DNA from: Neorhizobium sp.
Lineage (GTDB): Bacteria > Pseudomonadota > Alphaproteobacteria > Rhizobiales > Rhizobiaceae
Reading direction: 5' to 3'
Length of the DNA stretch: 64,000 bases
NCBI GenBank assembly: GCA_028283725.1
Contig: JAPWKC010000003.1
Coordinates: 434,001-498,000 of the forward strand
The notes beneath the pieces are model-generated. The model searched no databases, had not been told where the DNA came from, and saw only the letters and a list, made by a program, of their open reading frames with translations. Both the position numbers and the translations under genes were made by a program. Numbering within the stretch: the first letter of the stretch is position 1; each line of letters starts with the position of its first letter. Positions 44,231 through 53,184 of the stretch are shown here, piece by piece.

Positions 44231-44809
44231 TTATCGGTAGCCGCAGCCTCTGAGCTGGGCCTCATAACGCTCGGCCATGCCGGCTGATTTCTGCGCGGTA
44301 CGCTTGACGCCGGAGCCGAAATCGCCGCGGGCATAGCCGGCCTGGCCGGTATAGTAAGCAAGGTAGAGCCGGTAGCTGTCGTTCAGCGGAATGCCGTTCT
44401 TCATGTGGCTCGTGTAGTGATACCAGCCGACGAAATCGATCGCGTCGGCGAAATTGCTGCGGCTGGCATTCCAGTTGCCGGTCTCGCTCTTGTAATGCGC
44501 CCAGGTGCCATCGAGCGCCTGCGCATAGCCATAGGCGGACGAGACGCGGCCCCAGGGGATGAAGCCCAGAAAATACTTGCGCGGCGGCTTGGCATAGGGC
44601 TGGAAGCCGGATTCGACATAGATCGTCGCCATCAGCGTCGGAACCGGAACGCCATAGCGGCGCTCGGCGGCCTTGGCCTGCCGGGCCCAGTTGTTGAACA
44701 GCCCATCCTTCTGGTCGAAGATCGCGCAAGCATTGTTGATCCGGCTCGGGGCCGTCGCACAGGCGGTGAGGGCAAACATCATCAGCGCGATGAAAAACGC
44801 AATACGCAT
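44231..44809 (-). CDS. Lytic transglycosylase-like lipoprotein (SLT domain)
   Basis: 192 aa. Lipobox LTAC at about residues 14-17. The SLT-like fold includes YGVPVPTLMATIYVESGFQPYAKPPRKYFLGF with the likely catalytic Glu in YVESGF, then AYGYAQALDGTWAHYK, NFADAIDFVGWYHY and YLAYYTGQAGYARGDF. Probably cleaves peptidoglycan at an envelope site. It ends at the YR of LRGCGYR. It follows ltrA on the same strand after 55 bp, in a TTAA-rich gap. Confidence 0.85.
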   Translation of the reverse strand: MRIAFFIALMMFALTACATAPSRINNACAIFDQKDGLFNNWARQAKAAERRYGVPVPTLMATIYVESGFQPYAKPPRKYFLGFIPWGRVSSAYGYAQALDGTWAHYKSETGNWNASRSNFADAIDFVGWYHYTSHMKNGIPLNDSYRLYLAYYTGQAGYARGDFGSGVKRTAQKSAGMAERYEAQLRGCGYR

Positions 44810-44864
44810 CGCTCGGTCTCTCGTTATGCCAGAGATTAATAAGCGTTAAATTTTAAGGAAAAGT

Positions 44865-46085
44865 TTAATGGTCGAAACTTGCCGGTCCATGCCGGGCAGC
44901 CGACCAGTTGCGCAGGGTGACGCCGAGCGCCGTTGCCGCAGCAATGCCTTCCAGCCCAAGGCCGATCAGCGGCATGGCGAGCGCAATGACGGCGAAGACG
45001 GCGAGCATGTAGCGCGCCGGCCCGGTGCAGACGAAGCGGTCGCGCACAAGGGTGAGGCAGGCGAAATAGATGGCGACCGGGATCGCCACGGCATAATCGC
45101 CGGCCAGCAGCGGGATATCCGCATGATGGGTGATGATGTCGACGAGGACGCCGAAGCCAGAGCCGGTCGCAGCGCCGGCCGCAAAGATGAAGAAATGCCC
45201 GTAGCCCCAGAACAGCGAGCGGCCGAGGCGCTGGGTATTCAATTGTTCCTCGCGGGAAAAATAGGCCCACCAGAGCGCAAAGACGATGACGATGGCGGAG
45301 AGCGCCGTGTGCACAAGGCGGATGTCGAAGTGGTCGGCCGCCTGTTTCAGCGCCATCGACCCGGAGAGCAGGGTCTCGCCCAGCACGATCAGCGTCAGCA
45401 GGCTGTAGCGCTCGATGATGTGATGGCGATGCCACGGCGTGTTGCCGCCGATCCGTTCGGCCGTTGCGGGCACGGCGATTTCGAGGATCGCGCCGATGAT
45501 CCAGAGCCCATAGCCGAGGCCGGTCGAGACCGGCTGCACGACGAGGAAGAAGACCCAGTAGAGCTGGACGAGGGCAATGCCGAGCGCATAGGCAAGTGCC
45601 GTCTTTCGGCGCGGCTCATCATGGATTGCGGCGCGCAGCCAGAGGAAGACCATGCTGATGCGCATCACCACATAGCCGATGATGACCATGGTGAAATCGG
45701 GCGCTTGGCCGAACAGTTGCGGAATGCCGGCGGCGATCGTCAGCGAGCCGGCCATGATGGCCATGACGAGGAGGCGGTAGAGAACGTCGTCATTATCGTA
45801 AGCGGAGGCGAACCAGGTGAAATTCATCCACGCCCACCAGACGGCGAAGAAGCCCATGACGAAGGTTGCGAAGCCCGCCAGCGCATGGCCCTCGGCAATC
45901 GCATGATGAAGACCGGCGGCGGCCGAGGCAATCGCGATCACCGAGACGAGATCGAACAGCAGTTCCAGCGGTGTTGCGGCGCGATGATGCTCGCCGGGGT
46001 CGCGCGCACGGAACGGGCGCAATAGGCCTATGATCCCGCGTGGGGCCGTGTCTGATCGCGGTGTCTGTGGGCGCGTCGTCGTCAT
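44865..46085 (-). CDS. LtrA family (low temperature requirement A) membrane protein
   Basis: 406 aa with about eleven membrane segments. The LtrA signature is TPLELLFDLVSVIAIASAAAGLHHA near the N-terminus, then FAVWWAWMNFTWFASAYDNDDVLYRL and HIIERYSLLTLIVLGETLL. First defined in Listeria for growth at low temperature; biochemical role unknown. Divergent from the DUF3422 gene. Confidence 0.9.
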   Translation of the reverse strand: MTTTRPQTPRSDTAPRGIIGLLRPFRARDPGEHHRAATPLELLFDLVSVIAIASAAAGLHHAIAEGHALAGFATFVMGFFAVWWAWMNFTWFASAYDNDDVLYRLLVMAIMAGSLTIAAGIPQLFGQAPDFTMVIIGYVVMRISMVFLWLRAAIHDEPRRKTALAYALGIALVQLYWVFFLVVQPVSTGLGYGLWIIGAILEIAVPATAERIGGNTPWHRHHIIERYSLLTLIVLGETLLSGSMALKQAADHFDIRLVHTALSAIVIVFALWWAYFSREEQLNTQRLGRSLFWGYGHFFIFAAGAATGSGFGVLVDIITHHADIPLLAGDYAVAIPVAIYFACLTLVRDRFVCTGPARYMLAVFAVIALAMPLIGLGLEGIAAATALGVTLRNWSAARHGPASFDH

Positions 46086-46303
46086 TTTCGTCCGAATGGT
46101 TTTATGAGCAATGCTTCAGGTAGGCCAAAGATTCGCCTGGAAGTAAAGAGGCGCTGAGCATGTCGCGGCCTCTGTGCGCGACGGATAAGGCATGGTGCGG
46201 GTGCTGTTAATTCTGCGGCAAAGCGTCGTCTCGTCGGAGCTCACCGGTATTTGATAAAAGACATTCAGAACCGGGGCATTTTCGCCCCCAAGCGGGAGCG
46301 TTC

Positions 46304-47644
46304 ATGAGCAAGGGCAGTTTTGAGTTTCCGGCGGCAGACCTGCGTGCGCGGGCGCTCGGGGAAGTCCATTCGCGGCCCTATACGTTGATCTCGCTGCCGC
46401 GCGTCGTCTTCCAGCTCGCCTTCCTGACGGAGGGCAATGCAAATGCCGATCTCGACATCCTGACCAAGCTTTCGCTGGCGCAGGGCGTTTCGGCGCCCGC
46501 GCCCGAGACCGCCGACCATGCGATGAGCTGGGGCAATGGCACGTTGCGCTGGGAGCGGCACACGGAATTCTCCACCTATTTCTGGGATGCGCCGGCACCT
46601 TCGGTCTTCGGCGGCGAAATTCCGGTCAATCCTTTCGGCGCGAGCTTCAAGGCGCCCGGCCCGTTCATTGCCGGCATCCGCATCGAGATCCGCCCGGCGA
46701 GCGAGGATCTTTCCGCCGTCATCGCCAATTTCGATCCGACAAGCCTGTGTCAGAGCATGGTGGCCGACAATCAGGCGACGGTGATCTCGGATTTCCGCCA
46801 GGATGGCGACGGGCTCACCAAATTCCTGATCCTCGACCACGGCATGACGGATGCCGCGCGCGGCATGCTCGTCCAGCGTATCCTCGATATCGAGACCTAC
46901 CGGACGCTGGCGCTGATGGGCTTGCCGCTTGCGCAATCGCTTTCGCCGGAAATCCGCCGGATCGAGAACGATCTGTCGACGATCACCCAGCGGATGAAGC
47001 AGCATGTCCGCAATGACGGCGACAGTCTTCTGTCGGAAATCACGCTGATGGCGGCGGATCTCGAAGCCAATGCGGCGCTCAGCCTCTATCGCTTCGGCGC
47101 CAGCCGCGCCTATTACAATATCGTGCTCGAACGCATCGCGGTGCTTGCCGAAAAGGCCTTGCCGGGCAACGAAACGCTCGGCGCCTTCCTGCAGCGGCGT
47201 CTGGCACCTGCCATGCGAACCTGTCAGTCGGTCGAGGAACGGCAGGTCAACCTGTCGCGAAAGCTGACCCGCGCCACTGCGCTGATCCGCAGCTGGATCG
47301 ATGTCGACCTGCAGAGCTTCAATACCGAACTGCTCGATTCCATGAACCAGCGGGCGCATACGCAGCTTCGTCTGCAGCAGACGGTCGAAGGCCTGTCGGT
47401 GGCGGCGATCTCCTATTACGTCATCGGCCTCGTCGGCTATGTGGCCAAGCTCCTCCACACGGTCGGCCTCGATATCGCGCCGGAAACCCTGACCGGTGCT
47501 GCCGTTCCCGTCGTGATCATCGCCATCTGGCTGATGGTTCGCCGCATTCGCAACCGCCATGACGACGAAGACGGCGGCCGCAAGCTTGGCTGGCGCCAGC
47601 GCCGCGCCGCCGCGCGCGAGACGGGCAAGCGCTCGGCCGTGTGA
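46304..47644 (+). CDS. DUF3422 family membrane-anchored protein
   Basis: 446 aa. DUF3422 features: LRARALGEVHSRPYTLISLPRVV near the start, WGNGTLRWERHTEFSTYFW, a central helical region (DMGLVQRILDIETYRTLALMGLPLAQSL-like, IENDLSTITQRM) and two C-terminal membrane helices (about 367-385 and 398-416), ending in a basic tail. Function unknown; conserved in alphaproteobacteria. Two hairpins lie just downstream. Confidence 0.87.
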   Translation: MSKGSFEFPAADLRARALGEVHSRPYTLISLPRVVFQLAFLTEGNANADLDILTKLSLAQGVSAPAPETADHAMSWGNGTLRWERHTEFSTYFWDAPAPSVFGGEIPVNPFGASFKAPGPFIAGIRIEIRPASEDLSAVIANFDPTSLCQSMVADNQATVISDFRQDGDGLTKFLILDHGMTDAARGMLVQRILDIETYRTLALMGLPLAQSLSPEIRRIENDLSTITQRMKQHVRNDGDSLLSEITLMAADLEANAALSLYRFGASRAYYNIVLERIAVLAEKALPGNETLGAFLQRRLAPAMRTCQSVEERQVNLSRKLTRATALIRSWIDVDLQSFNTELLDSMNQRAHTQLRLQQTVEGLSVAAISYYVIGLVGYVAKLLHTVGLDIAPETLTGAAVPVVIIAIWLMVRRIRNRHDDEDGGRKLGWRQRRAAARETGKRSAV

Positions 47645-47997
47645 GCGGCCTTGGCCGGCGGCGAAAGCCGCCGTCATCCACCCGGCGATCCCGCCGGGTG
47701 CGACAAGATGTGTCAGCAGCGTTGACCCATCACGATTGTGCCCTAATTCCGCTCGCATGACGCCGAGACCGACGACCATCACCTCGATCCACCCTGAACG
47801 CGAAGCGCCTGCCGGCCCTTCCTCGGGCGAGGTGCGTCGGGTCGATGCGTCCCGTTTCCCGGCATTGTCAGGGCCGCCCGCCGAGCCCTAGCGCCGGTCG
47901 TCTGATCCACAGCCTTTCCCCATCCCAGAGCGTTTCGCGGCGGATCCGTCTTGCGCGCGCATTCCTCTATTCGTTTCAGTATGAGGTTCATTCCCGC
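47645..47997. other. Intergenic region with two hairpins, no gene recognised
   Basis: 353 bp between DUF3422 and the MFS transporter. It holds CGGCGGC-GAAA-GCCGCCG (47656-47673) and CACCCGGCG-ATCC-CGCCGGGTG (47679-47700), neither followed by a T-run, perhaps a 3' mRNA stabiliser or repeat relic. Open frames crossing the rest are not protein-like. Confidence 0.55.
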
Positions 47998-49464
47998 ATG
48001 AGCATGACAAGCGACACGAGCGACACACCCGACAAGGCGTCGATGTCGCCCTCCACCGATAAGGCGCAGGCAGATGCCACACCTGCGGAAACCCGCCAGT
48101 CGCGCTATGTGCAGGTGATTGCCGGCGTCGTGACGCTCGGAGCGCTTGCCTTCGGGTATGACACAGGCGTGATCGCCGGCGCCCTGCCATTCATGACGCT
48201 GTCGCCCGGCGAGGGCGGTCTCGGCCTCAATGCCGTCACGGAAGGTCTCGTCACTGCGGCGTTGATCGTCGGTGCTGCGGTCGGCTCTTTTGCCGCCGGG
48301 CATCTGTCGGATCGCTATGGCCGGCGGTTGTCGCTTCTGGTTCTCGCCATGATCTTCTTTATCGGCGCGCTCGGCACGGCGTTTTCGCCCGATATCTGGA
48401 TCATGGTGCCGATGCGCTTCATCCTCGGGATCGGCGTCGGTGGTGCGTCCACCGTCGTGCCGGTGTTCATTGCCGAGATCGCGCCGCCCAGCCGGCGTGC
48501 ACGGCTCGTCACCCGCAACGAGTTGATGATCGTGTCCGGCCAGTTGCTCGCCTATGCGACAAGCGCGGTGCTGGCGCATGTCGTCAACGATCCGGGTGTC
48601 TGGCGCGTCATGCTGGGGCTTGCGGCGGTGCCGGCTGTTCTTCTGTGGCTCGGCATGCTGTTCATGCCGGAATCGCCGCGCTGGCTTGCGCAGCACAACC
48701 GCGAGGACGAAGCACGCGCGGTGATGAAAAAGATCCGCCACAACAAGGAAAAGCGCGAGAAGGAACTGAAGTCGATGTTCGACGATACGTCGGACGGCGA
48801 GCCGGCGACGTGGGGCGAGTTTCGCGAGCCGTGGATCCGCAACCTGCTGCTCATCGGCATCGGCCTCGGTTTCGTCGCGCAGTTCTCCGGCATCAATGCC
48901 TTCATGTATTTCACCCCGATCATCCTGCAATCGACCGGTCTCGGCACGCAGGCCGCTCTGACCGCGACGATCGGCAACGGCGTCATCTCGGTGGTTGCGA
49001 CCGGCCTCGGCCTGTGGCTCGTCAGCCGCTTCGCCCGCCGGCGCATGCTGATCACCGGACTTTCCGGCGTGGTTCTGGCGCAGCTGTCGCTTGGCCTGTG
49101 TCTGCAACTGATGCCGGAAGGCCTCATCCGCAGCTATATGGCGCTCGGCATCATCCTGTTCTTCCTGTTCTGCTATCAGAGCATGGTGTCGACCACCTAC
49201 TGGCTGATGATGTCAGAGCTTTTCCCGCAGCGCATGCGCGGCATGATCGCCGGTATCGCGGTCGCCGTTCAGTGGTTGTTCAATGCCACCGTTGCGTTCG
49301 TCTTTCCGATGGCGATGGCTGCCTTCGGTTCGGCGACCTTCTATATCTTCGTGGCGATCAACCTCCTGTCGCTGTTCTTCGTCATCCGCTTCGTGCCGGA
49401 AACGCGCGGCAAGTCGCTCGAAAAGCTTGAGGAGCATCTTGAGGAAGAGCTGAGCCCGGCCTGA
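47998..49464 (+). CDS. Sugar porter family MFS transporter
   Basis: 488 aa from ATG 47998, with GAGGTT 9 bp ahead; the upstream open frame is untranslated-looking. Twelve predicted membrane helices. Sugar-porter signatures: FGYDTGVIAGALPFM, GHLSDRYGRRLSLLV, PMRFILGIGVGGASTVVPVFIAEIAP, MPESPRWLAQHNREDEARAVMKKIR, FSGINAFMYFTPIIL and FVPETRGKSLEKLEE. Likely a proton-coupled sugar importer; the adjacent pectinase-like gene suggests plant sugars or uronic acids, by inference. Confidence 0.92.
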   Translation: MSMTSDTSDTPDKASMSPSTDKAQADATPAETRQSRYVQVIAGVVTLGALAFGYDTGVIAGALPFMTLSPGEGGLGLNAVTEGLVTAALIVGAAVGSFAAGHLSDRYGRRLSLLVLAMIFFIGALGTAFSPDIWIMVPMRFILGIGVGGASTVVPVFIAEIAPPSRRARLVTRNELMIVSGQLLAYATSAVLAHVVNDPGVWRVMLGLAAVPAVLLWLGMLFMPESPRWLAQHNREDEARAVMKKIRHNKEKREKELKSMFDDTSDGEPATWGEFREPWIRNLLLIGIGLGFVAQFSGINAFMYFTPIILQSTGLGTQAALTATIGNGVISVVATGLGLWLVSRFARRRMLITGLSGVVLAQLSLGLCLQLMPEGLIRSYMALGIILFFLFCYQSMVSTTYWLMMSELFPQRMRGMIAGIAVAVQWLFNATVAFVFPMAMAAFGSATFYIFVAINLLSLFFVIRFVPETRGKSLEKLEEHLEEELSPA

Positions 49465-49482
49465 GGCACGCAACGCCGTTTC

Positions 49483-49513
49483 GGACTGCGCCTTCCTTCT
49501 GAAGGCGCAGTTC
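49483..49513. terminator. Bidirectional terminator between MFS and GH28 genes
   Basis: Stem ACTGCGCCTTC / GAAGGCGCAGT (perfect 11 bp, extendable by a G:T and G:C pair), loop CTTCT, in the 57-bp gap between convergent stops. Confidence 0.7.
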
Positions 49514-49521
49514 CCGAGACG

Positions 49522-50880
49522 TCATGACTTCGGATAGCCGATTGGAAAGGGCAGCCATCGGCGGGAACAATCCATCCTTTCGGTTGCTGCGGCCTCTCCA
49601 TTGCCGATCGATGGCGTTGCGCCACGCTTGCCCGTCTCAACCGTCGCATTGGTCAGCTGCCACCGCGCGTCTGCTCCGATATCGACGTTATCGAGGCGAA
49701 GCTGCACCGGATGGGCGGGATCAATGCCGCGGGCGATCAGCGGGCCGCCGGTGCCGCTGATATCGCGCAGCAGGACGTCGCGGTAATCCGGCAGGTTATC
49801 GCCGCTCGCCTTCGGGTCGTAGCCGCTGTCGAAGACAAGCGGCGCCTTGGTGTCGCGCATGCAGATATCGTCGTAGACGACACCTTCGACGATGCCGCCA
49901 CGGCTCCGGTCGCTCTTGATCCGCAGGCCGTTGGTCGTGCCATCCAGCGTCATGTCCCGGACGAGGACATCCGTGACGCCCGACTGGATTTCGCTGCCGA
50001 TCGACATGCCGTGGCCGGAATAGAGGTGGTTGCGCAGGATGCTGACATGCGCCGTCGGGCCGCCTCGGCCGGCCTTGATGGCGATATCGTCGTCGCCGGT
50101 GCGGATGAAACTGTCGGCGATCGTCACGTCGGTGGAGGAGGCGGGATCGATGCCATCGGTATTACGGGCGGTTGCCGGCGTGTCGATGCGGATGCCCCAG
50201 ATGGTGGCGCCTTCGACGCCGTTGAGGAAGATATGGAAGTTCGGCGCGTTATGGAGCGTGATCCGGTAGAGGGTCAGATCATGACCGCCATTGGCCTGGA
50301 TGAGACGCGGCGCGTTCTGGTTGCTACCCTCGGACTGTGCGCGGCGGGCAAGCTGCCACCAGGTCTCGTTGCGGCCCTTGATGTCTCTGTCGCCCTGGCC
50401 GTCGATCTCGCCATCGCCGACGATCGATGCGCCGTCGGCCTTGTCCAGCGTGATGAACGGCCGGCAACCGTCGCCGCGGGCGGCAAGCGTGCCGCAGGTG
50501 CCCGCGCCCCGGTCATAATCTGCCGGATCGCTCGATGCGGCGAGCGTCGCCATCCGGTCGATCCAGAGGGCGACGCCTGCGGGAATGGACAGCGGGCCGG
50601 ACACGAAGCGGCCGCCATCCTCATCACCGTCGAGCCGGACGGACTCTCCTGCGGGGCAGGCGGCAAGGGCCTCTTGGATCCGTTTCCGATCGCCGCCGTC
50701 GGTCGGTGCGTCGCCGATGCCGTGCAGCGGTTTCAGTTCCGCACAGATGACCATCGGCAGCCGCGGCTCCTCGACATGCCGGCGATCGCCGACCGCATCG
50801 GCCGCTGCCGGATGCAGGCCGATGCAGAGGAGGCCGGCGGACAGGAGACCTGTTCGGTTAAAGGGACGTTTCGGCGTCAT
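49522..50880 (-). CDS. GH28 polygalacturonase-like enzyme, secreted
   Basis: 452 aa with signal peptide (FNRTGLLSAGLLCIGLHPAAADA). GH28 right-handed beta-helix motifs: NTDGIDPASSTDV, FIRTGDDDIAIKAG, YSGHGMSIGSE and GLRIKSDRSRGG, carrying the three catalytic Asp (NTD and DD), the conserved His and the RIK subsite. Hydrolyses polygalacturonate or a related pectic chain in the periplasm or outside. Complete. Convergent with the sugar transporter. Confidence 0.93.
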   Translation of the reverse strand: MTPKRPFNRTGLLSAGLLCIGLHPAAADAVGDRRHVEEPRLPMVICAELKPLHGIGDAPTDGGDRKRIQEALAACPAGESVRLDGDEDGGRFVSGPLSIPAGVALWIDRMATLAASSDPADYDRGAGTCGTLAARGDGCRPFITLDKADGASIVGDGEIDGQGDRDIKGRNETWWQLARRAQSEGSNQNAPRLIQANGGHDLTLYRITLHNAPNFHIFLNGVEGATIWGIRIDTPATARNTDGIDPASSTDVTIADSFIRTGDDDIAIKAGRGGPTAHVSILRNHLYSGHGMSIGSEIQSGVTDVLVRDMTLDGTTNGLRIKSDRSRGGIVEGVVYDDICMRDTKAPLVFDSGYDPKASGDNLPDYRDVLLRDISGTGGPLIARGIDPAHPVQLRLDNVDIGADARWQLTNATVETGKRGATPSIGNGEAAATERMDCSRRWLPFPIGYPKS

Positions 50881-51150
50881 GCGATCCTCTGTCTTGGGGT
50901 TTGGTCATGGCTCATGTCCATGGCCTCCGGTCATACCCGCCATTGCCATTGCGATTGCCGTCGGCGTTGCAGCCGTTCGTGGTGTTTGTCGGGCAGGTAA
51001 GCGTACCAGAATGGGAAAAATCGCGATTTCAATAAAATTCGAATGATCCGGATAAGCGGGTCGAAAACCTCAACGGCTAGCCTCAACCCATAACAAGCAC
51101 GCGGCCCGCGCACAGATGCGGACAGCCGGCGAAAAACGGGGTTCGAGGGC

Positions 51151-51489
51151 ATGATCAGGAAGCTCATCATTTCGGCGGCCATTTTGACCGCTCTCATCGT
51201 CAGCAAGGAATCGCATGCCGCCGGTGCTGCCGGTTTCGCGCGCGATCTCGCCGGCAGTCCGGCGCTGGCGTTCAATGTCGGCAATTGGGATCTGTCGCAG
51301 CGTGACGAGGGCCTGCCGCGCAAGGCCGCGCCGCAGACGTCGACCCAGTCTTTGGGCCTCGATCGCATGACGACCGGAAACGTGGCCGACAGCGATGCCG
51401 ACGCGCCGGATGCCGTTGCCAATCTCGATTTCGCCTGGGCCGGCGAGATCCGCCTGCCGTCCGACATCAGCCTGTTTCACCCGTTCTGA
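51151..51489 (+). CDS. Small secreted hypothetical protein
   Basis: 112 aa. Signal peptide MIRKLIISAAILTALIVSKE then SHAAG. The mature part is hydrophilic, Asp/Ala/Ser-rich without Cys and no domain I know (DRMTTGNVADSDADAPDAVA). ATG preceded by GAGGGC. Isolated between the GH28 and purA regions. Confidence 0.6.
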   Translation: MIRKLIISAAILTALIVSKESHAAGAAGFARDLAGSPALAFNVGNWDLSQRDEGLPRKAAPQTSTQSLGLDRMTTGNVADSDADAPDAVANLDFAWAGEIRLPSDISLFHPF

Positions 51490-51827
51490 TCCTGTCAGGT
51501 GGTCGGCCTGTGTGCCGGTCCGATGCTTTCCTGTCATTGCGCAGCACCCTTTTGCCGTCACCGGGCGCCGATTGCGCCGTTGCGGTCAGTTTTCTGGGTA
51601 TTGCGACCGATTGCCTGTCTTTGTGGCATAAAAACCTTGCCGTGGTCACAAACAGGTCGCTTTCCTTATGCCAAGGCATTATAGATGCGCCCGTTTGCAC
51701 TATGACCGCTCGATGAAAGGCGGTATCAGGTGCCGGATTCGATTGGCGTGCCTTCCGCAAGAGATTGAGAATTGCGGTCGGTGCGTTATTTTGGCGTTGG
51801 GCCTTGGCCCGGAAAGCAGGATACGAG
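51490..51827. other. purA upstream region, no gene or known riboswitch seen
   Basis: 338 bp before purA. Short frames here are not protein-like. I see no purine-riboswitch core. It presumably carries the purA promoter and leader. Confidence 0.55.
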
Positions 51828-53123
<1,296 letters not shown>

Positions 53124-53147
53124 TGTGCGGAATTGATTAACCATTCG

Positions 53148-53169
53148 GCCGGCGCTCAGCGCCGGCGTT
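53148..53169 (+). terminator. Hairpin after purA, possible terminator
   Basis: GCCGGCGC-TCA-GCGCCGGC then GTTT, 25 bp after the purA stop and 16 bp before the next start. The T-run is short, so read-through is possible. Confidence 0.5.
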
Positions 53170-53184
53170 TATGAGAAAGTGCTG

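Noticed and set aside
44836..44868. Cluster of four TTAA tetramers between the transglycosylase and ltrA genes
   Set aside because: Spacings are 6, 3 and 8 bp, not the 7 bp of a CtrA box; probably just AT-rich.
51490..51827. Purine riboswitch ahead of purA
   Set aside because: I could not find a three-way junction core or its conserved loop sequences.
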